Shown piece by piece: positions 6,782-12,275 of a stretch of 29,971 nucleotides of DNA. The stretch comes from a virus. The notes beneath the pieces are model-generated. The model ran no database searches, was not told where the DNA came from, and was given only the letters and a program-made list of their open reading frames with translations. The stretch spans positions 1-29,971 of the IMG/VR virus record IMGVR_UViG_3300015262_000028. One strand, given 5' to 3'. Both the position numbers and the translations under genes were made by a program. Every line of letters starts with the position of its first letter. Position 1 is the first letter of the stretch.

Positions 6782-7155
6782 GCGCTCGGCGTGACTATTT
6801 CATCGCCGGGTTCGGCGGAAATCTCAGCCATGCTCCTTTCGTAAAATGCTCGCGACACCTTTTCGCTAGGTTCGTAAGGTGTCGTGACACGACGGAGCAT
6901 CAAAGTCTGTGTTTCGAAGTCCGCGCCGATCAGGTTCATCAGCAGCCGCTGGTGAATGTCCTGCTGGTTGTTGATGCCGTGAGCTGCCATGACCCGCTTG
7001 AGATCAGGCTTGAACACACCGGCGACTTCAACCGTAAACTTCTCGATGCCCAATGCAGCGTCCTTCGCTGTTGCCTTCTCGCGCTTCCTGCGCTGCTTGA
7101 TGGCTTCCGCTGTCGGCTGGGGTTCTTCCACCGTCAGTTCCTGTTCTTCGGCCAT
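6778..7155 (-). CDS. Conserved phage protein of unknown function (125 aa)
   Basis: The N-terminus is acidic (MAEEQELTVEEPQPTAEA), followed by a very basic helix (IKQRRKREKATAKD) and then a compact domain with FKPDLKRVMAAHGINNQQDIHQRLLMNLIGADFE. The ending has MLRRVTTPYEPSEKVSRAFYERS. I recognise it as an uncharacterised pseudomonad phage protein. The basic helix suggests nucleic-acid contact. GAGG sits six bases before the ATG. Leftward, 81 bp after the 104-aa gene. Confidence 0.78.
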   Translation of the reverse strand: MAEEQELTVEEPQPTAEAIKQRRKREKATAKDAALGIEKFTVEVAGVFKPDLKRVMAAHGINNQQDIHQRLLMNLIGADFETQTLMLRRVTTPYEPSEKVSRAFYERSMAEISAEPGDEIVTPSA

Positions 7156-7236
7156 GGCCTACCTCTTCAATTCCGCTGGCCGGCAAGTCCAGCCAGGTCT
7201 GTCGGCGGCGCTGGTGCGTCCGGTTGATCGATCGCT

Positions 7237-7551
7237 TCACTGAGGCCCCGGGAAGTTGATGCTGTTCTCGCGGGCGATGAGGCGGGCGCGCTTCGTTTCC
7301 ATGCCCATCTCTTTCGCCGCCTCGATGACGGTGAGGCCTTTGTCGGCCAGTTCCTTCAGGCGCGGTGCCAGCTTGTCGCGCTCGAGGCGCAATTTGTTGC
7401 TGTGCGAGGTGCCAAACATTGCCTCGCGCTCGCCGCTGACTCCCGGCGCGACCTGCTCGATCTTCTTGCCTGAGCCGAAGAACGCGTCCATCTGCTGGTT
7501 CAAGTTGTCGATTAACTGGTCCCGTGGGTTTGGAAGTGGAACGCCGATCAC
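7237..7551 (-). CDS. Phage protein with C-terminal HTH-like segment (104 aa)
   Basis: Residues about 70-95 (LTVIEAAKEMGMETKRARLIARE) read as a helix-turn-helix recognition unit; the first half has QLIDNLNQQMDAFFGSGKKIEQV. A small DNA-binding regulator is likely, target unknown. The start is GTG 7551, with GGAGG about six bases upstream, and it overlaps the stop of the preceding gene (GTGA). Seen elsewhere as an uncharacterised phage protein, in my recollection. Confidence 0.78.
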   Translation of the reverse strand: MIGVPLPNPRDQLIDNLNQQMDAFFGSGKKIEQVAPGVSGEREAMFGTSHSNKLRLERDKLAPRLKELADKGLTVIEAAKEMGMETKRARLIARENSINFPGPQ

Positions 7552-7823
7552 TGCTCACCTCCTGCTGGCCGGTTGGCCTTTTCTTCGAACTGAATCGCCA
7601 TGTCGAGCGCCGCTTTGTAGGTCCAGCGAAACGCCTTGGTCTTGCCCGTGGACAGGTCCACGACGTGAAAGGCCTTGCCGACCGTCTTCACCTGGAAGCG
7701 CACCTTCTTCTCCGGCATCACCAGGCCGGCGAGGCGGGCGAACGTCTCGCGCGCCGCCTGGGTGCGAATCATCAGTACGCGCAGAACATCGACGCGCTGT
7801 TGCATCAGTGGGTGCATTTGCAT
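7548..7823 (-). CDS. Conserved phage protein of unknown function (91 aa)
   Basis: From the ATG at 7823 (GAGG upstream by eight to nine bases) the product begins MQMHPLMQQRVDVLRVLMIR and continues with VRFQVKTVGKAFHVVDLSTGKTKAF, a beta-rich stretch, then ALDMAIQFEE. A GTG or TTG frame back to 7865 would run into the dyad at 7857-7913, so I prefer 7823. It is coupled to the HTH-like gene by GTGA. Function unknown. Confidence 0.7.
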   Translation of the reverse strand: MQMHPLMQQRVDVLRVLMIRTQAARETFARLAGLVMPEKKVRFQVKTVGKAFHVVDLSTGKTKAFRWTYKAALDMAIQFEEKANRPAGGEQ

Positions 7824-7856
7824 GGCTGATCCCTCGGTGGTGGGGTTGCGTGTATT

Positions 7857-7913
7857 CGTCAGCACTCGGCGCCGCCTGCTGATTGCCGTTGGGCGCAGGG
7901 GAGAGTGCTGACG
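7857..7913 (-). other. Long inverted repeat in leftward leader
   Basis: CGTCAGCACTC (7857-7867) and GAGTGCTGACG (7903-7913) form a perfect 11-bp stem. Inside it CCTGC and GCAGG can form a second 5-bp stem. It lies between the terminator at 7932-7961 and the start at 7823, so it would fold in the leftward transcript. Could be an antitermination RNA (put-like), a translation switch or a DNA operator. Confidence 0.45.
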
Positions 7914-7931
7914 GATAAACTCGAGGCGAAG

Positions 7932-7961
7932 AAAAGGCCCAACTGGACGGGAGGGCCTTTT
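7932..7961. terminator. Bidirectional intrinsic terminator
   Basis: AAAAGGCCC (7932-7940) pairs with GGGCCTTTT (7953-7961), nine perfect base pairs with a 12-base loop. T-tracts exist on both strands. On the leftward strand it lies after the 47-aa frame and before the rest of the early arm, the position of lambda tL1. Confidence 0.8.
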
Positions 7962-8012
7962 GTGTTTCTCAGATGCAGTGATTCCGGATGGCGAAGTTTT
8001 TGGCGGGATCGT

Positions 8013-8156
8013 TCAGCGCCAGAACGCGGCGACCCCGGCGGTACATCGGCAGTGCCTGCGGTGACAGCGCAACGGATCGGCTGGCAGCGATATAGAGCAA
8101 GGCGGTTCTGGCCGCACATGACCCAGCGTTGCGCCGATCAGGATGATCAGGAGCAT
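8013..8156 (-). CDS. Possible 47-aa leftward early protein
   Basis: An ATG at 8156 with GGAG six bases upstream opens MLLIILIGATLGHVRPEPP, a hydrophobic start, followed by a Cys- and Arg-rich tail (PLRCHRRHCRCTAGV). It would be the first gene after the leftward promoter. The hydrophobic head could insert in the membrane, and the tail could bind metal or RNA. Too short to be sure; no family recognised. The strong ribosome site is the main support. Confidence 0.5.
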   Translation of the reverse strand: MLLIILIGATLGHVRPEPPCSISLPADPLRCHRRHCRCTAGVAAFWR

Positions 8157-8355
8157 GTGATTCTCCGGTTGAGTGCAGGTGGCCAGCGTCTGCTGGGTTG
8201 GCGTCCGCATCCCGATGCACCCTGTCGCCAAGGTGCAGCAGTGATGCTGTATGTCCTATTGCCGCCGGAGGGGCGGGGCGCATTGCATGCCGGGTCATTC
8301 ACACGGTTAAGGCGTTTCACCATCGAGCAGCCGTCCAGGTTGTTCCTGTCGTTGG

Positions 8356-8371
8356 CAGGCTTTCGGGCCTG
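8356..8371 (-). other. Short hairpin downstream of boxA
   Basis: Leftward RNA would contain CAGGC, a CCGAAA loop and GCCTG. It lies about 55 bases after boxA, farther than boxB in lambda nut sites, so only a tentative boxB analogue. Confidence 0.25.
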
Positions 8372-8425
8372 TCTGGTCGCCGGTCGCCGGTAGAGGCAAT
8401 GCGGTCTGTTGTTTGTTGCGCGGAC

Positions 8426-8437
8426 TGTTAAAGAGCG
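8426..8437 (-). promoter_or_regulatory. boxA-like antitermination site
   Basis: On the leftward strand the sequence is CGCTCTTTAACA. This equals the rrn boxA consensus (TGCTCTTTAACA) except for the first base. It lies about 45 bases after the predicted leftward transcription start, where a nutL site is expected. Binding of NusB/NusE is known for boxA; its use here is inferred. Confidence 0.65.
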
Positions 8438-8486
8438 GCGGGACTGTTGAGACCCTAGCGCCTTCTTGCTTCGTGGCGTTGAGGCA

Positions 8487-8509
8487 AATATGTACCAAAG
8501 GTTCATATT
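8487..8509. promoter_or_regulatory. Repressor operator OL1
   Basis: Arms AATATGTACC and GGTTCATATT with a three-base centre; nine of ten arm positions pair. The left arm is identical to that of OR1 at 10695. It covers the -10 box and spacer of the leftward promoter. Confidence 0.75.
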
Positions 8510-8515
8510 GGTCAA
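8487..8515 (-). promoter_or_regulatory. Leftward early promoter PL
   Basis: TTGACC (8515-8510) and CATATT (8492-8487) are separated by exactly 17 bases. OL1 covers the -10 and OL2 covers the -35, so CI binding would block it. It faces the leftward early arm. Confidence 0.7.
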
Positions 8516-8533
8516 GTACCAGTAGTACATATT
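8511..8533. promoter_or_regulatory. Repressor operator OL2
   Basis: GTCAAGTACC and AGTACATATT with a three-base centre, centred 24 bp from OL1, the same spacing as OR1 to OR2. The match is weaker than OL1: six and eight of ten positions agree with the best operator. Confidence 0.6.
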
Positions 8534-8560
8534 TTAAGAGAAGATGAACCAGCCTTGGTG

Positions 8561-8590
8561 TTTACCTTCTCGGAATACTCAGGATATGAT
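8561..8590 (+). promoter_or_regulatory. Promoter candidate for DUF1654 gene
   Basis: TTTACC and TATGAT are separated by 18 bases; the gene starts 41 bp later. It lies outside the operators, so it could be active in the lysogen. An alternative promoter overlapping OL (TTGGTC 8508-8513, TATTTT 8530-8535) would be repressed. Confidence 0.4.
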
Positions 8591-8630
8591 TCCTTTAGCT
8601 GGATATGCATACAGTATTTAAGAGAGTGAC

Positions 8631-8948
8631 ATGGCGAAGGCACAAAAGCAGAAGAAACCGGTTGAACGGCGGGAAATGACTGGAATAGAGCGGCTTGGGC
8701 TGCGCGTCTCGTCGATGATCAATCACCCGGTCGCGCAGGCTCAGCGCTGGGTGACGATCCATCGTTTAGATACGGACGGTGATCGGGAATGGGAGGAGGT
8801 GATGGGCTTGCTGTCCGAGACTGATGGCATAGACATGACGTTCAACGACGATGAGTCGGTGACGCTGAAGTGGGAGGCAAGTACTGAGGAGGATCGCTTG
8901 ATCGAGGTAGACAGCATGGAAGCAGTGGAGGAGGTCGCACCTTTCTAG
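8631..8948 (+). CDS. DUF1654 family protein
   Basis: This 105-residue protein contains the DUF1654 pattern: GIERLGLRVSSMINHP, then an RW..IHRL strand, a DGDREWEEVMGLLSE acidic helix and VTLKWEA. The family is confined to Pseudomonas and its phages, and the role is not known. The basic N-terminus (MAKAQKQKKP) and acidic C-terminus give a polarised charge. It is rightward, between the left operators and the repressor, a place where lambdoid phages carry genes expressed in the lysogen. AAGAGAG sits just before the ATG, and a terminator follows. Confidence 0.8.
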   Translation: MAKAQKQKKPVERREMTGIERLGLRVSSMINHPVAQAQRWVTIHRLDTDGDREWEEVMGLLSETDGIDMTFNDDESVTLKWEASTEEDRLIEVDSMEAVEEVAPF

Positions 8949-8958
8949 CGGGTAACAA

Positions 8959-8982
8959 AAAGCCCGCTCGAGGGCGGGCTTT
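8959..8982. terminator. Intrinsic terminator between convergent units
   Basis: AAAGCCCGC (8959-8967) pairs with GCGGGCTTT (8974-8982). On the leftward strand the stem is followed by TTTTTGTT, so it best terminates the cI/TA-side transcript; on the rightward strand the T-run is only three bases. Confidence 0.8.
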
Positions 8983-9008
8983 GACGACCGGTATTGACCA
9001 GGAAGGGG

Positions 9009-9401
9009 TTACCGCTGCCTGAATAGCCACTTTCCTTCAGGCTGTCTCATGGGATTGTGCGAGCTGTAGTCCACGAGTGCTATGTGGGAGTTGGAGAGCT
9101 TTTGGAAATGAACCACAAAATCGGAGGTTAGGTAGCTGGCGAGCGGATTCCGACATGGGTTCCATCCAGGGTGTCCGATATGAACATGCCAAAGCTTGTT
9201 AATTTGAGCGAATCGAATTTTCCGGACTCGATCTGGGTCGTTTTGAGGAACGGCATCGGTCGGACCTATTTTGCCTTTGAACTTCAATAACCCATGGATC
9301 TTAAAATGGTCAATGAAGTCGGCAATAAGATCTTGTTCGTCTTCTGGAAGGGCTGTGTAAAGCTGGATGAAGTGTTCGCTGAAGTCTACTTGGCCCGGCA
9401 T
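9009..9401 (-). CDS. Putative RelE/YafO-like toxin of a TA pair
   Basis: This 130-residue protein has a helical start (FSEHFIQLYTALPEDEQDLIADFIDHFKIHG), then RKIRFAQINKLWHVHIGHPGW and a C-terminal strand LSNSHIALVDYSSHNPM. The order helices, strand with LWHVHI, then final strand resembles ribosome-dependent RNases of the YafO/RelE type, but I cannot confirm a catalytic residue. The start overlaps the preceding small gene by 16 bp, typical of antitoxin-toxin operons. A terminator follows 27 bp after the stop. It lies between OL and cI, where genes of lysogenic benefit occur. Confidence 0.55.
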   Translation of the reverse strand: MPGQVDFSEHFIQLYTALPEDEQDLIADFIDHFKIHGLLKFKGKIGPTDAVPQNDPDRVRKIRFAQINKLWHVHIGHPGWNPCRNPLASYLTSDFVVHFQKLSNSHIALVDYSSHNPMRQPEGKWLFRQR

Positions 9402-9580
9402 TTTTCAGCGTTCTCGCGCATCCATACACGGAAATCCTCGCGTGACAAATTCTCGGGCATAGTGAAGCGCTCACCCCCGATAGCTTTTTGCATCCGAGCC
9501 AAGTCGAAGTTGACCTCTTCTGCAGAATGGTCGTGGCGCGGTGGCTGATAGTCTCGCTTCATGGTCTTTGGCCTGGTCAT
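9386..9580 (-). CDS. Putative antitoxin of the TA pair (64 aa)
   Basis: A short polar protein with a basic start (MTRPKTMKRDYQPPRHDH) and an acidic amphipathic end (MPENLSREDFRVWMRENAEK). Its size, position before the toxin-like gene and 16-bp overlap suggest an antitoxin, but no known DNA-binding fold is visible. The ATG at 9580 has a weak ribosome site; Met7 (9562) is an alternative. A 12-bp perfect inverted repeat lies 64-99 bp upstream and may be its operator. Confidence 0.5.
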   Translation of the reverse strand: MTRPKTMKRDYQPPRHDHSAEEVNFDLARMQKAIGGERFTMPENLSREDFRVWMRENAEKCRAK

Positions 9581-9643
9581 TTCATGCGTTGGAAAGCGTA
9601 ACTTACGGTTTTCCTAAAATCACTGTATAGCCTCTGATCGTCC

Positions 9644-9679
9644 GCGCCACGAAATGGTGAAGTTATTTTCGTGGCGCGA
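9644..9679. promoter_or_regulatory. Perfect 12-bp inverted repeat upstream of TA-like pair
   Basis: CGCGCCACGAAA (9644-9655) and TTTCGTGGCGCG (9668-9679) with a 12-base centre. No T-tract follows on either strand, which argues against a standard terminator. It sits between cI and the antitoxin-like gene, so an autoregulatory operator is one reading and an RNA hairpin that separates the two transcripts is another. Confidence 0.5.
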
Positions 9680-9773
9680 TGTAAATTTCGGATAAGTGGT
9701 GGCAGCCTCAAAAATCGAGCCAACTTTTGTAAGAGAATTCTTACATTGCCAGGCATGCCAAGTCACTCGTGAT

Positions 9774-10649
9774 CTACACCAGATGCGCGTTCCAAACCAA
9801 CAACACGCGAGCCTGGATGAACGTCATATCTCGACGAATCATGCGGTCCTTGTGCTTGGTGTTATCGGAAATCATTTCGAAGTGATCCTCATCAGCCACC
9901 TGCAGGCGCTTGATGTAGATGTGGTCGTCCCAAGAGAACAGGTAGATTCCATCACCAGCGAACTCGCGAATACTCACGTCAACGATCAGCGGATCGCGGT
10001 GTTTGATAGTCGGCTCCATCGACTGACCCCAGCCGGTGACCATCTTCAAGTGATAGTGCTGATCGAACTCGACGCCAAGTTCGCGTAGGTGTCGCGGGCT
10101 GACCCTGACGTCCTTAAACATCTCTGGGTAGTCGGGTGGTATTTGACCGCCTCCCATAGCACCCCGAATGTCGTAGTGCGCGATCCACACCTCATCGCCA
10201 ACGAGCCCTGGGCGAGAGAAGTCAACGGTAATGACATTCGCAGCACCCAGTTCAGATGCAGTCTCCTGCACCGCCTCAGCAATTTTTTGTCGGGCCTCTT
10301 CGGAAAGATTTTTGCCATGCTTCGCAAGCATGTTGCGCACGAAATCTGCGGATGATGTCGAGGCTATCTCAGCCGACGTTTCTTCCTGCACATCGTCAGC
10401 AGGAAAGGGGGCATCTCCAGCTCCGTGTTGAAGCCACTCGATTTTCACACCAAGCGCATCCGCTATAGCGCTCATCTTGGCTGGCCCAGGCATGGACTCA
10501 CCATTTAGCCACTTGCTGGAGGCCTTCGGCGTGACCTTGGCTATTTCGGCCAGTCGAGCGCCTGCGCCCCACTGATCAATGCCATGAGTGGACAAGGCTT
10601 TTTTAAGCCGAACAACGAATGCTGCGCGAATATCTTCGATCTGAACCAT
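9774..10649 (-). CDS. cI: CI-type repressor (HTH + S24 LexA-like protease)
   Basis: This 291-residue protein has an XRE helix-turn-helix near residues 27-75 (GARLAEIAKVTPKASSKWLNGE) and a C-terminal self-cleavage domain: Ser210 in GQSMEPT and Lys247 in YIKRL form the dyad. The RGAMGGG segment near residue 162 probably contains the cleavage site. So RecA-induced self-cleavage is expected. I chose Met at 10649: a weak leftward promoter (CTGAAA, 18 bases, GATGCT) would start RNA exactly at its A, giving a leaderless message as in lambda. An ATG at 10694 gives 15 more residues and also lacks a ribosome site. Confidence 0.92.
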   Translation of the reverse strand: MVQIEDIRAAFVVRLKKALSTHGIDQWGAGARLAEIAKVTPKASSKWLNGESMPGPAKMSAIADALGVKIEWLQHGAGDAPFPADDVQEETSAEIASTSSADFVRNMLAKHGKNLSEEARQKIAEAVQETASELGAANVITVDFSRPGLVGDEVWIAHYDIRGAMGGGQIPPDYPEMFKDVRVSPRHLRELGVEFDQHYHLKMVTGWGQSMEPTIKHRDPLIVDVSIREFAGDGIYLFSWDDHIYIKRLQVADEDHFEMISDNTKHKDRMIRRDMTFIQARVLLVWNAHLV

Positions 10650-10660
10650 AGGTTCAGCAT
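10638..10660. promoter_or_regulatory. Repressor operator OR3
   Basis: Core CTGAACC, ATA, GGTTCAG (10641-10657) is a perfect 7-3-7 palindrome. It overlaps the preferred cI start codon and the -10 of the leftward maintenance promoter, so occupancy would shut cI off. Centre lies 33 bp from OR2. Confidence 0.65.
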
Positions 10661-10685
10661 CGCACGGCCTTGCATGTACTTTCAG
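10656..10685 (-). promoter_or_regulatory. Candidate PRM (cI maintenance promoter)
   Basis: CTGAAA (complement of 10680-10685) and GATGCT (complement of 10656-10661), 18-base spacer. Start site predicted at A of the ATG at 10649. Weak boxes fit a promoter that needs CI at OR2 for activation; inference. Confidence 0.4.
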
Positions 10686-10699
10686 TTCCGACATAATAT
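10670..10699 (+). promoter_or_regulatory. Rightward early promoter PR
   Basis: TTGCAT (10670-10675) and TAATAT (10694-10699) with an 18-base spacer. OR2 lies over the -35 side and OR1 covers the -10, the same geometry as at PL. It drives the Cro-like gene and the early operon. Confidence 0.65.
10671..10693. promoter_or_regulatory. Repressor operator OR2
   Basis: TGCATGTACT and AGTTCCGACA around a three-base centre. The left arm keeps ATGTAC and the right arm GTTC. It is centred 24 bp from OR1; the weak right arm suggests lower affinity. Confidence 0.5.
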
Positions 10700-10717
10700 G
10701 TACCGTAAGTTCATATT
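10695..10717. promoter_or_regulatory. Repressor operator OR1
   Basis: AATATGTACC and AGTTCATATT around GTA; the left arm is identical to OL1. It directly follows the distal cI ATG and lies over the PR -10 and start site. Confidence 0.75.
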
Positions 10718-10732
10718 TGACTCGGAGGCCTC

Positions 10733-10987
10733 ATGCGGCCGCTCAAGAAATCGATTGATGATGCTGGCGGCGTCCCTGCCGTGGCCTTGGCCTGCGGGAA
10801 AACTCCGAGAGCTATTTATAAGTGGCTCGTCGCGGACGCTTTGCCGCGCACTGAGTACACGGGCGAAACCCAATACGCCAAGAATATCGCCAAGCTGGCT
10901 GCCGCGAACGGAAAGCCTTTCGAAGCCGAATGGCTCCTCGCTGAAGCTCATCCCAAAAATCAGTCGCGTAAGCCGCTGAACAAATGA
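10733..10987 (+). CDS. cro: Cro-like / YdaS-type early repressor
   Basis: An 84-residue protein starting MRPLKKSIDDAGGVPAVALACGKTPRAIYKWLV, which is a helix-turn-helix of the YdaS/Cro type (the AIYKW recognition helix is clear). It is divergent from cI and controlled by PR, with GGAGG four bases before the ATG. It should oppose CI at OR and OL. The C-terminal half (ANGKPFEAEWLLAEAHPKNQ) is less typical and may mediate dimerisation. The stop overlaps an ATG at 10984, but the next gene more likely starts at 11038. Confidence 0.85.
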   Translation: MRPLKKSIDDAGGVPAVALACGKTPRAIYKWLVADALPRTEYTGETQYAKNIAKLAAANGKPFEAEWLLAEAHPKNQSRKPLNK

Positions 10988-11037
10988 TCGCCCAGTCATC
11001 GCCGGGCATCCACGGAAACAAATTTGAGGTTTTACGA

Positions 11038-11460
11038 ATGGAAGATTTCTTGAGGGCTTGCCACACCACCGTCAAGGAAAGTGGGGCAGAGGAGCTGGCC
11101 GGGAAAATGTGCATGGCGCATGTGAGCCTGCTCCAGCGCTCGAACCCGGACAACGCGGCGCATCACCTGACCATCGAGCATCTTTTCGGGATCTTGCTGC
11201 ACACCGGCGACATGCGCCCGCTGACCGCTCTCGCTGATCAGTTTGGTTTCGATCTTGTCGCTAGGGAGAAGCCGGCGGTTAAGCCATTGATGGTTGCTCT
11301 TGGGCAGCTATCGGCTGAATGCGGAGATGTTGGCCGGTTGATTTTCGATGCCGCCGAAGACAACTACATCAGTCAACATGAAAAAGCCCAGGGCGAGAAA
11401 GCAATCCTTGAAGCAATCGATGCGCTGCAGGTTCTACGCGAGTCATTGAAGGTCGCCTGA
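11038..11460 (+). CDS. cII: Phage regulatory protein CII (CP76 family)
   Basis: The 140-residue product begins MEDFLRACHTTVKESGAEEL and continues with KMCMAHVSLLQRSNPDNAAHHLTIEHLFGILLHTGDMRPL, the CP76-type pattern: a helical DNA-binding region followed by the conserved HHLTIEH block. Family members act as early transcription regulators in the lysis-lysogeny choice. GAGG lies eight bases before the ATG at 11038; an upstream ATG at 10984 (ATGA overlap with cro) has no ribosome site. A strong terminator follows, so later genes need readthrough. Confidence 0.85.
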   Translation: MEDFLRACHTTVKESGAEELAGKMCMAHVSLLQRSNPDNAAHHLTIEHLFGILLHTGDMRPLTALADQFGFDLVAREKPAVKPLMVALGQLSAECGDVGRLIFDAAEDNYISQHEKAQGEKAILEAIDALQVLRESLKVA

Positions 11461-11472
11461 ATCGCAAACACA

Positions 11473-11501
11473 AAAAAGCCGACGGTCGAGGTCGGCTTTT
11501 T
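11473..11501 (+). terminator. Intrinsic terminator after cII
   Basis: AAAAAGCCGAC (11473-11483) pairs with GTCGGCTTTTT (11491-11501) around a seven-base loop, with T-run. It separates cro-cII from the replication genes, the place of lambda tR1, so antitermination or partial readthrough is expected. A-tract on the left makes it bidirectional. Confidence 0.85.
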
Positions 11502-11531
11502 CAACAGCGGTAAAACGTACTGGAGTTGATT

Positions 11532-12275
11532 ATGCACAACCACATCACCCCCGGCAATACCCACCATGTCGCGACACTTTTGAGCAGTTCGCAAAACGTG
11601 TCGCGTCACACCATGTCGTCACGCGAGATTGCCGAACTCACCGGCAGCACGCATGACAATGTTCTGAAAACAGTCCGGACGCTGGTTGCCAAGGGTGTCG
11701 TTTCTGCAAACGACACCCCCTATATCCATCCACAAAACGGCCAGGTCTATCGCGAGTTCCTGCTGTCCCAACGCGACACTCTGGTGGTGGTTTCGGGCTA
11801 CAGCGTCGAGTTGCGTGCGCGAATCATTGATCGCTGGCAGGAGCTGGAGGAGCAGGTAGGACAGTTCCAGATTCCAGCGACGTACGCCGAAGCATTACAG
11901 GCAGCCGCCGACCAGGCCAAGGACAACCAGTCGCTGCGTCTGGTCATCCTCGATCAGGCGCCAAAAGTTGCGGCCATCAAGCGCTTGGCTGCGGCCTGCG
12001 GCGCGATATGCATCACCGACGCGGCTAAGCATCTCCAAGTCCTGCCGTCGAAGCTATTCATCTGGATGGAAAAGAACCGTTGGATTTTTAGGCGTCAAGG
12101 TTCGGGGCGCTGGACCGCCTACCAGCCCCGCATCACGTCCGGATACATGATCCACAAAGTCACCTCCTTGAAGGCAAACCCTGAAACTGGCGCCGAGTGC
12201 GCTGCCTTCGATCCATTGGTCACCCCGAAGGGGCTTGCCCGTTTGGCTGAATTCAATATCGGAGCCTCCCTGTGA
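11532..12275 (+). CDS. Rha/KilAC-type phage antirepressor
   Basis: This 247-residue protein has an N-terminal Rha-like domain (about 12-105): TMSSREIAELTGSTHDNVLKTV, then YIHPQNGQVYREFLLSQRDTLVVVSGYSVELRARIIDRW. The C-terminal part (about 130-247) reads as a KilA-C/ANT DNA-binding domain: APKVAAIKRLAAACGAICI, DAAKHLQVLPSKLFIWM and RITSGYMIHKV. Antirepressors of this type interfere with repressor or host gene expression. The ATG at 11532 is six bases after GGAG. The stop overlaps the GTG of the O-like gene (GTGA), so they are co-translated. Confidence 0.88.
   Translation: MHNHITPGNTHHVATLLSSSQNVSRHTMSSREIAELTGSTHDNVLKTVRTLVAKGVVSANDTPYIHPQNGQVYREFLLSQRDTLVVVSGYSVELRARIIDRWQELEEQVGQFQIPATYAEALQAAADQAKDNQSLRLVILDQAPKVAAIKRLAAACGAICITDAAKHLQVLPSKLFIWMEKNRWIFRRQGSGRWTAYQPRITSGYMIHKVTSLKANPETGAECAAFDPLVTPKGLARLAEFNIGASL

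Larger units (their letters stand above)
8157..8630. other. Non-coding leader and left control region
   Basis: No convincing gene here. It holds the leftward promoter with two operators (8487-8533), an rrn-type boxA (8426-8437), a hairpin (8356-8371) and a rightward promoter for the DUF1654 gene (8561-8590). The leftward transcript would carry an untranslated leader of about 320 bases before 8156. Confidence 0.6.

Noticed and set aside
7905-8393. Rightward 162-codon frame overlapping the control region
   Set aside because: It starts inside the dyad, runs over the terminator and antisense to the PL leader, has Arg/Cys/Trp-heavy composition and no ribosome site. A shadow frame.
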